In this document: piece by piece, positions 44,792 to 53,043 of the stretch
Layout: every line of letters starts with the position of its first letter
Numbering within the stretch: position 1 is the stretch's first letter
Assembly: GCA_019115165.1 (NCBI GenBank)
Contig: DXEB01000040.1
Span: 1 to 55,768 of the forward strand
From: Candidatus Anaerotignum merdipullorum
GTDB taxonomy: Bacteria; Bacillota; Clostridia; Lachnospirales; Anaerotignaceae
DNA: 55,768 nucleotides
Reading direction: 5' to 3'
Translations under genes and position numbers: made by a program
Notes under the pieces: model-generated
What the model was told of the DNA's origin: nothing
Database searches by the model: none
The model's input: only the letters and a program-made list of their open reading frames with translations

Positions 44792-45082
44792 TCATTTTTG
44801 AGTCAGACAGAAATGCTTGATTTCTAACGGAAAACGCAAAGCCCTCCTGATGTTTGTAAAAAATACAAACATCAGGAGGGCTTTACAGCATCGTCCAAAA
44901 TTACCGCTCTTTCGGTTCCGCTTCTTTTCTTGTGAAAAATGACAGATTCTCTTTTCTTCGCTTGCATCTATGCTCATTTCACATTCCAGCGTATTTGTCC
45001 AATCTAAGTACTCTCGATACCATCCGATTCCCTGCCAGACAAAGCGTTTGCTCTCATACTCTCCAAAAATCTGTTTGCTCAT
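44792..45082 (-). CDS. Hypothetical protein coupled to the membrane protein gene, frame runs through a hairpin
   Basis: A 96-residue frame whose ATG overlaps the stop of the preceding membrane-protein gene (ATGA at 45079-45082), good evidence for translation of its start. The first about 65 residues (MSKQIFGEYESKRFVWQGIG...) look like a soluble protein; the last about 30 are encoded by a perfect 21-bp inverted repeat and beyond, so the original stop may have been lost. Product unknown. Confidence 0.5.
   Translation of the reverse strand: MSKQIFGEYESKRFVWQGIGWYREYLDWTNTLECEMSIDASEEKRICHFSQEKKRNRKSGNFGRCCKALLMFVFFTNIRRALRFPLEIKHFCLTQK
44838..44884. terminator. Perfect 21-bp hairpin, probable terminator
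   Basis: Arms 44838-44858 and 44864-44884 are exact complements with a five-base A/T loop; GC-rich centre, AAA/TTT base. It lies between the DUF188 gene and the end of the minus-strand MerR-controlled operon and probably serves both, although no long T run follows. Confidence 0.7.
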
Positions 45083-45486
45083 GAAACAGATTCATTTTTT
45101 TCTCGTTCTTCCAATATTGTCTTTGGTATTTCCTGATACCGCTTTCGCAGATAATCCTTTCCTTTTGTTTGCCACCGATAAGCTGTTATTGCCACTCCGC
45201 TTACAAAAAGGATGATGGCGATTTCCAAGCTATGACGATATCCAATCGCCTCCAGAATGCCGTAGCTCATAACAGAGGAAAACATTGCAGCAATCAGATA
45301 AATCCATATTGCATAATATTCTGCCTTTCTTTCTGGAAAGGATAAGAAAAAATCCGCCCATCGTTCAGAACGAAATTGAAGTTGTCTTCCTTTTATCCAA
45401 AACAAGACTAACAAAAGGCAAAGTGCAAATCCCTTACATAGAAGGGTTTTGAGTCCTGCCACCAATATCAATCCCAATACCTGCAT
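45079..45486 (-). CDS. Small integral membrane protein under MerR-type control
   Basis: A 135-residue protein with three hydrophobic segments (LGLILVAGLKTLLCKGFALCLLLVLFW; YYAIWIYLIAAMFSSVMSYGIL; LEIAIILFVSGVAITAYRW) and a charged C terminus. No family recognised. AGGGG lies nine bases before the ATG. It is the first gene behind a 19-bp-spacer promoter and divergent from the MerR regulator, so it is probably induced by the compound that regulator senses. Confidence 0.75.
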   Translation of the reverse strand: MQVLGLILVAGLKTLLCKGFALCLLLVLFWIKGRQLQFRSERWADFFLSFPERKAEYYAIWIYLIAAMFSSVMSYGILEAIGYRHSLEIAIILFVSGVAITAYRWQTKGKDYLRKRYQEIPKTILEEREKNESVS

Positions 45487-45529
45487 GAATATTTCCCCTT
45501 TCTACTTGCATTGCTTCCTATTTTATTTT

Positions 45530-45560
45530 ATCATAAACCATACAGTAACTGTACAGTCAA
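45530..45560 (-). promoter_or_regulatory. MerR-type promoter and operator
   Basis: On the minus strand TTGACT (45555-45560) and TATGAT (45530-45535) are 19 bases apart, the over-long spacing typical of MerR-activated promoters. The spacer holds the dyad TACAGTAACTGTA (45541-45553). The element lies between the divergent MerR gene and the membrane protein gene. Confidence 0.85.
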
Positions 45561-45571
45561 GGAGGACATTC

Positions 45572-46396
45572 ATGTTTTTTAATACCAATCAACTGTTTAC
45601 CATCGGGCAATTTGCAAAATTGCATGAAATCAATAAAAAAACCTTAATGTGGTATGATGAAGTGGGTATTTTGAAACCAGCCATTGTAAAAGAAAATGGA
45701 TATCGATATTATACCTTTCAACAAAGCTCCTTACTAGAAACCATTTTGATGCTGCGCGACTGCAACATGTCAATCTCTGAAATACGGAATTTCTTAAATA
45801 ACCGCTCAGCCTCAACGCTAGAGCATCTATTGTCAGATAAAATCTCAGAATTGGACAGTACCATCGCTCACCTCAAAACGGTAAAAGCAATCTTGGAAGA
45901 AAAAAAGAATACCATGTCTACCATCCGCAACTTAGAGATATCTGATATTTCCATAATTGATAAAAAAGAAGCACATACCTTCGTAACGGTAACTACTTCA
46001 CAAGATGTTCCATTGGAAAAAGAGATCGAAAAAATTGTGGCAGAAGCAAAAAAACATCAACTGCATCGACTGCATGACGCTTCTTATGGCGCAATGCTGC
46101 CTGTTGAAAACCTATATCGCGGCGATTTTTGTGCCTATTCTGCGCTCTATATCGAATTGCCCTTTCCTACGCATCAGAAAGGGCTTCATATTCAGCCGGC
46201 AGGTAAATATTTAAGAGCATTTTGCAAAGGACATTGGAACCAATTACCCAATCGCTATATGGAAATGCTAAATTACGCAAAAGAACATCGTTTTACCTTT
46301 TCCGGCTTCGCCTATGAAAAAGGTATTAACGAACCTGTCATTGATACCTTAGAGGAATATATTACACAAATAGAAATCCCGATTCGGACAAAATAG
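45572..46396 (+). CDS. MerR-family regulator with GyrI-like effector-binding domain
   Basis: A 274-residue regulator of the BmrR/multidrug-sensing type. The N-terminal winged helix has FTIGQFAKLHEINKKTLMWYDEVGIL and NGYRYYTFQQ; a coiled-coil dimerisation helix covers about 85-120. Residues about 125-270 form the GyrI-like domain that binds hydrophobic drugs or stress compounds (ending YAKEHRFTFSGFAYEKGIN). AAGGAGG precedes the ATG and overlaps the -35 of the divergent promoter, so binding can affect both genes. Confidence 0.92.
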   Translation: MFFNTNQLFTIGQFAKLHEINKKTLMWYDEVGILKPAIVKENGYRYYTFQQSSLLETILMLRDCNMSISEIRNFLNNRSASTLEHLLSDKISELDSTIAHLKTVKAILEEKKNTMSTIRNLEISDISIIDKKEAHTFVTVTTSQDVPLEKEIEKIVAEAKKHQLHRLHDASYGAMLPVENLYRGDFCAYSALYIELPFPTHQKGLHIQPAGKYLRAFCKGHWNQLPNRYMEMLNYAKEHRFTFSGFAYEKGINEPVIDTLEEYITQIEIPIRTK

Positions 46397-46818
46397 CAGA
46401 CTGGAAACCATAAGACAATATATATCAACATAGGAAAACACAATAGCAGGAACTCTTTCCGCGCGCAGAGGCTGGAAATCATCGCATCCCTTTTTATTCT
46501 ACCTAATATTCCATATACCCTGCAGGACATTTATATTGGCTGCCACATCCCATGCCGTTCTGCCAATTTCGATTGTACCACTTTGTTCTTTGCATGCCAG
46601 AAAACAAGGGACCCTCTGTTTATTTGCAGAAGCAGATATCCGCACTGGTTTCACATGATCTGCATATTTGCCTTGCAAAAATCGCGCGAATCCTGCTAAA
46701 GCGCATCCGTTCCGTTTGGTCTTCGTGGGAATTTCGCCGCTGTCGCGCCTTTTTACTGTCTCAATCCTACCCTATCGTTTCTTTCCGCTCTATAAGCACG
46801 ATGCTGCACTCGACATTC
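46397..46818. other. Intergenic region with a start-less open frame
   Basis: Lies between the convergent ends of the MerR and malic enzyme genes and is richer in G+C than other gaps. A minus-strand frame at 46499-46771 stays open for 90 codons but has no ATG or ribosome site; see findings. No terminator is obvious. Confidence 0.35.
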
Positions 46819-47988
46819 TTATATTCTGGCAATTCCTTCTTCTCTTGCCACATCTGCCACTGCCTTTGCCACAGCATCCGCCACCTCTTTATCCAACGCC
46901 GAAGGAATGATATAATCTGCGCACAGTTTTTCTTCTGGAATCATATTTGCAATGGCATACGCTGCCCGTATTTTCATACTTTCCGTGATTTCCTTTGCTC
47001 GAACTGCCAAAGCGCCCTTGAAGATCCCTGGGAAAATCAAAACATTATTGATTTGATTCGGGTAGTCAGATCTCCCGGTTCCCACTACTGCAGCACCACC
47101 AGCTTTTGCCTCTTCCGGCATGATTTCTGGTACCGGGTTTGCCATGGCAAAGACAATGCCCTGTCGCATGCTTGCTACCATTTCTCTGGTAACCAAATGG
47201 GGACGGGATACCCCAACAAATGCATCCGCACCACGCAGTGCATCCGCCAGCGTCCCTTTTTCTCGATTTCGATTGCTGATATGGGAAATTTCTTCCTGTC
47301 CCGCATTCAGACCGGTATCTCCTTCACAAAGAATACCATTGATATCACAGAGCACCACATTGCCAAACCCCATACGAATCAACAGCTTTCCAATGGCAAT
47401 GCCGGCCGCTCCTGCACCGTTGATGACAATTTTCATTTCTCCCATTTTTTTCCCTGTCAGCTTCATGGCATTGAGCATGGCCGCTGCCACCACGATCGCC
47501 GTCCCGTGCTGGTCATCATGGAATACAGGAATATCACAGATCTCTTTTAGCTTCCGTTCAATTTCAAAACACCTGGGTGCAGAAATATCTTCCAAATTGA
47601 TGCCGCCAAAACTCTTGGAGATCAATGCAATGGTCTGTACAATCGTATCCACATCCTTAGAGTCAATACAAATCGGAAAGGCGTCGATCCCGCCAAATTC
47701 CTTGAATAATACGCATTTTCCTTCCATCACCGGCATGCTGGCTGACGGTCCTATATCTCCTAATCCCAATACTGCCGTACCATCGGTCACCACTGCCACC
47801 AAATTGGAACGGCGTGTCAGACGAAATGATTCTTCCTCATTTTTTGCAATGACCCTGCACGGCTCCGCCACGCCGGGTGTATACAATAACGATAAGTCTT
47901 CTCTTGTCATGACTGCTTTTCTGGTGTTTACTTCAATTTTTCCCTGCATTTCATAATGCAGACGCAATGCTTTCTCTTCGATTGTCAT
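46819..47988 (-). CDS. Malic enzyme (malate dehydrogenase, oxaloacetate-decarboxylating; short bacterial form)
   Basis: Oxidises and decarboxylates malate to pyruvate and CO2. A 389-residue protein of the short bacterial type (YtsJ/MaeA-like). Motifs: YTPGVAEPC with the catalytic Tyr, VAVVTDGTAVLGLGDIGPSASMPVMEGK with Lys at the active site, FHDDQHGTAIV (metal Asp), and NGAGAAGIAIGKLL (dinucleotide loop). Cofactor preference not determined. It follows fumC by 19 bases, giving a fumarate to malate to pyruvate module. GAGGAGAGACAGT precedes ATG 47988. Confidence 0.95.
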   Translation of the reverse strand: MTIEEKALRLHYEMQGKIEVNTRKAVMTREDLSLLYTPGVAEPCRVIAKNEEESFRLTRRSNLVAVVTDGTAVLGLGDIGPSASMPVMEGKCVLFKEFGGIDAFPICIDSKDVDTIVQTIALISKSFGGINLEDISAPRCFEIERKLKEICDIPVFHDDQHGTAIVVAAAMLNAMKLTGKKMGEMKIVINGAGAAGIAIGKLLIRMGFGNVVLCDINGILCEGDTGLNAGQEEISHISNRNREKGTLADALRGADAFVGVSRPHLVTREMVASMRQGIVFAMANPVPEIMPEEAKAGGAAVVGTGRSDYPNQINNVLIFPGIFKGALAVRAKEITESMKIRAAYAIANMIPEEKLCADYIIPSALDKEVADAVAKAVADVAREEGIARI

Positions 47989-48007
47989 ACTGTCTCTCCT
48001 CTTCTGA

Positions 48008-49372
48008 TTAAACCATTTGTTCCGGATGAAACACTTCGTCAAACTGCTCCGCCGTCAAAAATTCCAATGAAACACAAGCCTCTTTCAATGAAATGTTTTC
48101 ATGGTATGCTTTTTTTGCTGTTTTTGCCGCATTCTCATATCCAATATACGGATTCAGTGCCGTTACCAGCATCAAGGAACGATGCAAATTCTCATCCATC
48201 TTCTCTCGATTTGCCCGAATCCCAGAAACGCAGTTTGCACGGAAAGAATCCAGCGCATCCGCCAACAAACGAACCGACTGCAAATAATTATAAATGCACA
48301 CCGGCATATATACATTTAATTCAAAATTCCCTTGAGAAGCACATATGCCAATAGCGGTATCATTTGCCATCACCTGCACAGCCACCATAGTTACTGCTTC
48401 ACACTGGGTCGGATTGACCTTCCCGGGCATGATGGAGCTGCCCGGTTCATTTTCCGGAATGGAGATTTCTCCCAAGCCGCACCGGGGTCCGCTGGCCAGC
48501 CATCTAATGTCATTGGCAATTTTCATCAGGTTTGCTGCCAGTGCCTTCAGCGCACCATGAGCAAAAACCAACTCATCTTTTGCCGTTAGCGCATGAAATT
48601 TGTTTTCTGCTGTTACAAACGTTTCTCCCGTCAGTTCCGACACCGCCTGTGCCGCCGCTTCTGCAAAGCCCTTTGGTGCGTTCAATCCAGTTCCGACCGC
48701 TGTCCCGCCTAATGCCAGCTCCGCCACTTCCCGCATTGCCATTTCTATCATATGTTTGCTTTTTTCCAGCATACTCCGCCAACCGCTGATTTCCTGTGCA
48801 AATGTAATCGGTGTAGCATCTTGTAAATGCGTCCTGCCGGTTTTCATGACCCCTATATTTTTCTTCTCCAATCCAGTCAATTCCAAAATCATACGTTCTA
48901 ATGCAGGAAGCAGCCGTCGTTTGGTTTCCAGCACCGCCGCAATATGCATGGCAGTCGGGAACGTATCGTTGGAGCTTTGCGACATATTCACATGATCGTT
49001 GGGATGTAACAGCACTTCTCCTGCCAATTCATTGCCACGGTTCGCAATGACTTCATTGACATTCATATTGGACTGTGTACCGCTGCCTGTCTGCCAAACC
49101 ACCAACGGAAATTGCGTCATCCATTTCCCTTCCATGATCTCATCACATACCTGTCCAATCCAATGGCACCTGGCTTCGTCCAATTTCCCCAATCGCAGAT
49201 TCGCCAACGCCGCCGCTTTCTTTAGTACTGCAAAGGCATAGATCACTTCTTCCGGCATTTTCTCCGTTCCAATCCGAAAATTTTCATAGCTGCGCTGCGT
49301 CTGTGCTCCCCAATATACATCTGCGGGTACTTTTACATCTCCCATAGAATCATGTTCCACCCGATACTCCAT
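48008..49372 (-). CDS. fumC: Class II fumarate hydratase
   Basis: Hydrates fumarate to malate without an Fe-S cluster. A 454-residue homotetramer subunit; the family signature [11 protein letters not shown] is at about residue 308, with [19 protein letters not shown] and [16 protein letters not shown] as further active-site blocks. AGGAGAGGAATGCA precedes the ATG. First gene of the fumC-malic enzyme operon. Oxygen tolerance of class II fumarase is unusual but not rare among anaerobes, which often use the two-subunit class I form. Confidence 0.97.
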   Translation of the reverse strand: MEYRVEHDSMGDVKVPADVYWGAQTQRSYENFRIGTEKMPEEVIYAFAVLKKAAALANLRLGKLDEARCHWIGQVCDEIMEGKWMTQFPLVVWQTGSGTQSNMNVNEVIANRGNELAGEVLLHPNDHVNMSQSSNDTFPTAMHIAAVLETKRRLLPALERMILELTGLEKKNIGVMKTGRTHLQDATPITFAQEISGWRSMLEKSKHMIEMAMREVAELALGGTAVGTGLNAPKGFAEAAAQAVSELTGETFVTAENKFHALTAKDELVFAHGALKALAANLMKIANDIRWLASGPRCGLGEISIPENEPGSSIMPGKVNPTQCEAVTMVAVQVMANDTAIGICASQGNFELNVYMPVCIYNYLQSVRLLADALDSFRANCVSGIRANREKMDENLHRSLMLVTALNPYIGYENAAKTAKKAYHENISLKEACVSLEFLTAEQFDEVFHPEQMV

Positions 49373-49524
49373 TGCATTCCTCTCCTTTTTCTTTCGTTCT
49401 ATTTTGAATCATATACAGTAGTAGTATAGCAAATTTTCATCCAAAATCCTATCCAAACATCCTTCTGTTCCAACTTTGTTTTTTGATTCTCCTGTACAGG
49501 GTCAAATGCACACCGTCTATTGTC

Positions 49525-49553
49525 TTGCCTTTTTTGTACAAAAGTGCTACACT
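49525..49553 (+). promoter_or_regulatory. Promoter of the thiamine-binding protein/HAD operon
   Basis: TTGCCT (49525-49530), 17 bases, TACACT (49548-49553), 24 bases before the start codon. No THI box is present in this short leader. Confidence 0.7.
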
Positions 49554-49576
49554 GACAAAAAAGGAGGTTTTATAAT

Positions 49577-49873
49577 ATGTATACAACAAGTATTGCCGTT
49601 CAGGTGCTGCCTGACGTTACAGAAACAAAAAAAGTGCTGGAAATTGTGGATAAAGTCATCGCCTACATTGCAAGCACCGGTTACCATTATGTGGTAGGGC
49701 CTTTTGAAACTACCATCGAGGGAGATTTGGAAGGATTGATGCAGATTGCAAGGCGCTGTCAAGAAATACCAATTGAAGAGGGCGCCCCTTCCACCAAAAC
49801 TTACATTAAAGTATTCCATAACCCAAATGGTGTTTTGACCATTGCAGAAAAAACAGATAAATACAATCCATAA
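49577..49873 (+). CDS. Thiamine-binding protein (MTH1187/YkoF-like, DUF77)
   Basis: A 98-residue ferredoxin-like-fold protein: SIAVQVLPDVTE at the start, YHYVVGPFETTIEGDLEGLM in the middle. Members of this family bind thiamine or related ligands, and this is usually inferred. It is not part of a visible thiamine cluster. AAAGGAGGTTTTATAAT precedes the ATG. Followed by the HAD gene after 12 bases. Confidence 0.88.
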   Translation: MYTTSIAVQVLPDVTETKKVLEIVDKVIAYIASTGYHYVVGPFETTIEGDLEGLMQIARRCQEIPIEEGAPSTKTYIKVFHNPNGVLTIAEKTDKYNP

Positions 49874-49885
49874 GGGAGCAAAACC

Positions 49886-50530
49886 ATGACAACAAGACAT
49901 ATTATTTTTGACTTGGACGGCACGCTGATTGATTCTATGCCGGTATGGCGCAATACCGGCAAACGCTACCTGGAAAATCATCAGATTCCGATTCCGGATA
50001 ATCTGCTGTCTGTGATGAAAAAACAAACGCTGCCCCAAACAGCAGAATTTTTTCGTCGAGAGTTGGGTGCAACCCAAAGTGTAGAAGAAATTTGTCGAGA
50101 AGTGATCTCTTACGTAGCCGACCAATATGCCCACTCCATTCCACTCAAGCCATTTGTGCGGGAATATTTAGAAGCCGAAAAACAAAAAGGCACCAAAATG
50201 TGCATATTGACTGCTTCGGAAGCAAGCTATATCCATCTGGCTTTAGAACGATTGAATATCCTGCCTTATTTTGATTTCGTCGCAACCTGTACAGAGGTCG
50301 GCGCAACCAAGGACAAACCAGAAGTCTTTTATCAGATCATGCACCGTCTGGGCGGCACTTTGGAAAACACCATTGTGTTTGAAGATGCGTATTATGCCAT
50401 TAAAGGAGCAAAAGACGGCGGATTTACGGTCTATGCCATTGCAGATGCTACTTCAGAAAGCGAAACAGCACTGATTCGCGAAACAGCAGATCAGTATATC
50501 ACTAGTTATCAGACCTTGCTTTCCTACTAA
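49886..50530 (+). CDS. HAD-superfamily phosphatase (beta-phosphoglucomutase-like)
   Basis: A 214-residue phosphohydrolase. Motif I FDLDGTLIDS carries the nucleophile Asp, motif II is ILTASE, motif III TKDKPEVF (Lys) and motif IV FEDAYYAIKGAK. The cap inserted after motif I is helical (subclass I). The substrate may be a sugar phosphate, phosphoglycolate or a pyrimidine nucleotide. Second gene of the operon with the thiamine-binding protein; AAGGGAGCAAAACC precedes the ATG. Confidence 0.92.
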   Translation: MTTRHIIFDLDGTLIDSMPVWRNTGKRYLENHQIPIPDNLLSVMKKQTLPQTAEFFRRELGATQSVEEICREVISYVADQYAHSIPLKPFVREYLEAEKQKGTKMCILTASEASYIHLALERLNILPYFDFVATCTEVGATKDKPEVFYQIMHRLGGTLENTIVFEDAYYAIKGAKDGGFTVYAIADATSESETALIRETADQYITSYQTLLSY

Positions 50531-50859
50531 AACAGGATGTTCTGATGCATATCGGCTGCATTGGGTCGGTATCATGCGAAAAGAACTCTATTTAGGCAGA
50601 ACCCCCTCCGGAGGCGTTTTGCCAAATGAACCGAACAACTGATAAACAGCGTACAAACAAGAACAGAGAGTCCATCACAATAAAAAGCGATCGACTCTCT
50701 GTTTTGATTTCCTTCGTGACACAGTAGAAACGCCATTTTGACAATAACTGTTCCATATCCTTTTCTTGTTCTGATTGCATTCTAGAAACCAGAAAAACGT
50801 TGTTCCTCCCTCCGGAATACGAACATTTCATCGCGGATAGACGGAAAGCATCCGCGCTT
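50531..50859. other. Intergenic region with a terminator
   Basis: Between convergent HAD and hypothetical genes. Contains the terminator at 50662-50706 and a CCTCCGGAGG palindrome (about 50606-50615). No gene seen. Confidence 0.4.
50662..50706. terminator. Terminator of the HAD gene
   Basis: AACAGAGAGTC (50662-50672) pairs exactly with GACTCTCTGTT (50693-50703), then TTG and a T-rich stretch on the plus strand. The 20-base loop is long. Confidence 0.7.
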
Positions 50860-51240
50860 TTACCGGGTGGTATCTCCTGTGGGTTCGCCCTTGCTGCTGC
50901 AAAGGGGCTGCCCTTGCTCCATCCACGTTTTCCATGCCTGATACTCCTGCGTTTCGTTCCACGCCAGCGCCTTGTCAATATAAGCGTTTGCCAGTTCCTC
51001 TACTGCCGGTGGTGTCAGCGCTACAAAAACGTAATATGCGAGTAAAAACGCGCAATGCGCTGCCGCAACAGACCGCTTTCTCTTTTGCAGCCGGTACAGG
51101 GAGGCTTCTAAAACAAAATACAAATTAAGCTGATCGATTTCGCCTGCTTCTGCATAATAATCGTCCAGATCCCTTGGCATAATGGAAAGAATCTCCTTTT
51201 CTTCAAAATAGGGATGATCAAAATCAACCGTCAGCTTCAT
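50860..51240 (-). CDS. Hypothetical protein, second of a coupled pair
   Basis: A 126-residue protein that I do not recognise. It begins MKLTVDFDHPYFEEKEILSI and contains an amphipathic helical middle (LYFVLEASLYRLQKRKR and AAHCAFLLAYYVFVAL). The ATG overlaps the stop of the preceding gene by four bases, so translation is coupled. G+C content is higher than in neighbouring genes, which may point to later acquisition. Confidence 0.6.
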   Translation of the reverse strand: MKLTVDFDHPYFEEKEILSIMPRDLDDYYAEAGEIDQLNLYFVLEASLYRLQKRKRSVAAAHCAFLLAYYVFVALTPPAVEELANAYIDKALAWNETQEYQAWKTWMEQGQPLCSSKGEPTGDTTR

Positions 51241-51698
51241 CGCGACATCCCTTCCTTCTCCAATTTGCCCACGCCATCCTCGCAGCCGATACAAAACTGC
51301 TCCGGATACTGCTCCATGACTCGTTCCAAAAAATCACGCGCTTCATCAGAGGCGACGCCGATTTGCATCTCTGTGCCATAATGCTCACTCCACAGATCGC
51401 ACAGGCTGTTATTCACATGGATCGTAAAATAACTTGTCATTTGGTTGTACACCATTTTCTCCGCGGGCTCTTCTTCCAGCAACTCCCTGCGCAGCGCTTG
51501 AGTTACCCACCCTTTGATGGACACTTCGTTTTTCTCCTCTGTAGCGGTGCCGAAGACAGACGCCTTTGCAATCTCAGTGATCTCTTCTTTCCAGCAACGG
51601 ATTTCAAAAGGATCGCCCACGCTCATAAAATGCCCGATCAGCTTCTTCCACCAATCCGACGAAATGGTATTGTCTATCATCTGAATCGTATATCGTTT
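51237..51698 (-). CDS. Hypothetical protein, first of a coupled pair
   Basis: A 153-residue protein, unknown. It starts with GTG (VKRYTIQMIDNTISSDWWKK) preceded by GGGAG; an in-frame ATG 42 bases upstream (51740) is possible but has a poorer site. The pattern SSDWWKKLIGHFMSVGDPFEIRCWKEE and the conserved-looking IHVNNSLCDLWSEHYG give no family. Its 3' end overlaps the next start (ATGA). Small acidic gene pairs of this kind can be immunity proteins, but no toxin gene is here, so this is only a guess. Confidence 0.55.
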   Translation of the reverse strand, partial: KRYTIQMIDNTISSDWWKKLIGHFMSVGDPFEIRCWKEEITEIAKASVFGTATEEKNEVSIKGWVTQALRRELLEEEPAEKMVYNQMTSYFTIHVNNSLCDLWSEHYGTEMQIGVASDEARDFLERVMEQYPEQFCIGCEDGVGKLEKEGMSR

Positions 51699-51760
51699 CA
51701 CTGTACTCCCGCCTCTCCTTTCTTCCCGGGCGCATACCATCCTTGTTGCTTTCTCTGCCT

Positions 51761-51871
51761 TTAGAAAACAGGTTTGTCCGGCTCATAAAAAGCGAACGAC
51801 ATGTTGTCCCCATACAGGCGCTTGGACTGGGCAAGCAGATGCCTTCTCTCATTCTCTCCGTTTGCCAGCAA
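51761..51871 (-). pseudogene. Possible short gene or gene remnant after the aminopeptidase
   Basis: A minus-strand frame that reads ERLLANGENERRHLLAQSKR and ends EPDKPVF. It is open back to 51937, where it overlaps the aminopeptidase end in another frame, but has only a TTG (51871) as possible start. It could be a small first gene of the unknown pair or the tail of a deleted gene. Confidence 0.25.
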
Positions 51872-51882
51872 TCTTTCCGCAA

Positions 51883-53022
51883 TTATCTCATCATTCTCTC
51901 TTCTCCAGGCAGTACTTCTGTCAAAAACTGCCCATTTTCATAAAACAGTTCCCCGTCTGCATAGATCTTTCCCATTTGTGTCATATCGTTGATCATGTCC
52001 CAGTGGATGGCAGACGTATTCTTCCCGCCTGCTTCCTGGAACCCTTCTCCAATCGCCATGTGTATCGATCCGCCAATCTTTTCATCAAACAAAATATTTT
52101 TCGTATGTTTCTGTATGCCGTAATTTGTCCCAATGGCAACTTCTCCAAAATACCGCGAGCCTTCATCTGTGTCAATGTAGGAAAGCAGTCGTTCCTGATC
52201 TTCTGGATTTTTACAGGCTGCATGGGTAATCCTTCCATTTTCCACAGTCAGCCGCACCTCTTCAAATTCATGCCCATTGATTATCGCCGGATAAGAAAAT
52301 GTAATCGTTCCATAGATACCGTCTTCCACAGGAGAAGTAAAAATTTCTCCATCTGGAAAATTTTCGTGCCCGCAGCAGTTGATCCATTTTCTTCCTGCCA
52401 CATTCACATATAAATCCGTATCTTTGGAAAGAATATGCAATTCCTTCTTTCCATCCAAATACCGTGCCCATTTTTCCTGTTTCTTTTCCATTTCCTTCCA
52501 TTTCGCTACAGGGTCTGCTTCATATAAGAAACCTGCACGATAAACAAAATCTTCATATTCTTCCAAACTCATTCCAGCATTCTGCGCATCTGCTTCTGTG
52601 GGAAATTGTGTGCCACACCAGCGTAATTCCCCGCTGCCCATACGGTCAGAATATTTCTTTCGATTTTCCCGATTTGCCAGTCTCCTCTCTTTTAGCCGTT
52701 CTGACGGAATGGACTGCATCATTTTGGTGTTGCGACTGCCCCATGCGCTGATCCAGACATCCGACGCAGCACATGCCCCAAAACGAATATTGGGTCTAGC
52801 ATATTGTTCCCGACTGCCGTGTTTCAACACCTCAGCATCCACTTCCGGCACATCCACATAGTATTCCACCAGAGCACCTTTTTTCACTGCTGCCCGCGCA
52901 ACTGCTTGTATAAAAGGCAGGGCACAGTCTTCCGCTGAAATGGCAACGATATCTCCTTCTGTTACTTCTGTGGAATAATTGACCAAGACATCTGCCAACT
53001 TCTCTAATCTATCATCTCTCAT
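51883..53022 (-). CDS. M29-family aminopeptidase (AmpS/thermophilic aminopeptidase)
   Basis: A 379-residue metallopeptidase. The N-terminal domain has LVNYSTEVTEGDIVAISAED; catalytic and metal-binding residues are in FPDGEIFTSPVEDGIYGTI (Glu), AIGTNYGIQKHT, GGSIHMAIGEGF and SAIHWDMINDM (His and Asp), all M29 signatures. It removes N-terminal residues from peptides in the cytosol. Length is slightly under the 400-410 usual for AmpS. It follows the isochorismatase-like gene by 21 bases, with AAGGTG before the ATG. Confidence 0.93.
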   Translation of the reverse strand: MRDDRLEKLADVLVNYSTEVTEGDIVAISAEDCALPFIQAVARAAVKKGALVEYYVDVPEVDAEVLKHGSREQYARPNIRFGACAASDVWISAWGSRNTKMMQSIPSERLKERRLANRENRKKYSDRMGSGELRWCGTQFPTEADAQNAGMSLEEYEDFVYRAGFLYEADPVAKWKEMEKKQEKWARYLDGKKELHILSKDTDLYVNVAGRKWINCCGHENFPDGEIFTSPVEDGIYGTITFSYPAIINGHEFEEVRLTVENGRITHAACKNPEDQERLLSYIDTDEGSRYFGEVAIGTNYGIQKHTKNILFDEKIGGSIHMAIGEGFQEAGGKNTSAIHWDMINDMTQMGKIYADGELFYENGQFLTEVLPGEERMMR

Positions 53023-53043
53023 ACTTTTTCACCTTCTTATCAC

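Noticed and set aside
44838-44884. Perfect inverted repeat as a transposon end
   Set aside because: No transposase, no target duplication and no second copy in the window; its place between two gene ends fits a terminator.
46552-47550. Long plus-strand open frame of 332 codons
   Set aside because: It is mostly antisense to the malic enzyme gene, has a Ser/His/Arg-rich composition typical of shadow frames, and has no ribosome site.
49440-49576. TPP riboswitch before the thiamine-binding protein
   Set aside because: The leader after the predicted promoter is only about 20 bases and has no CTGAGA-type conserved blocks.
52016-52413. Plus-strand open frame opposite the aminopeptidase gene
   Set aside because: Antisense shadow of a clear M29 gene, with no ribosome site.
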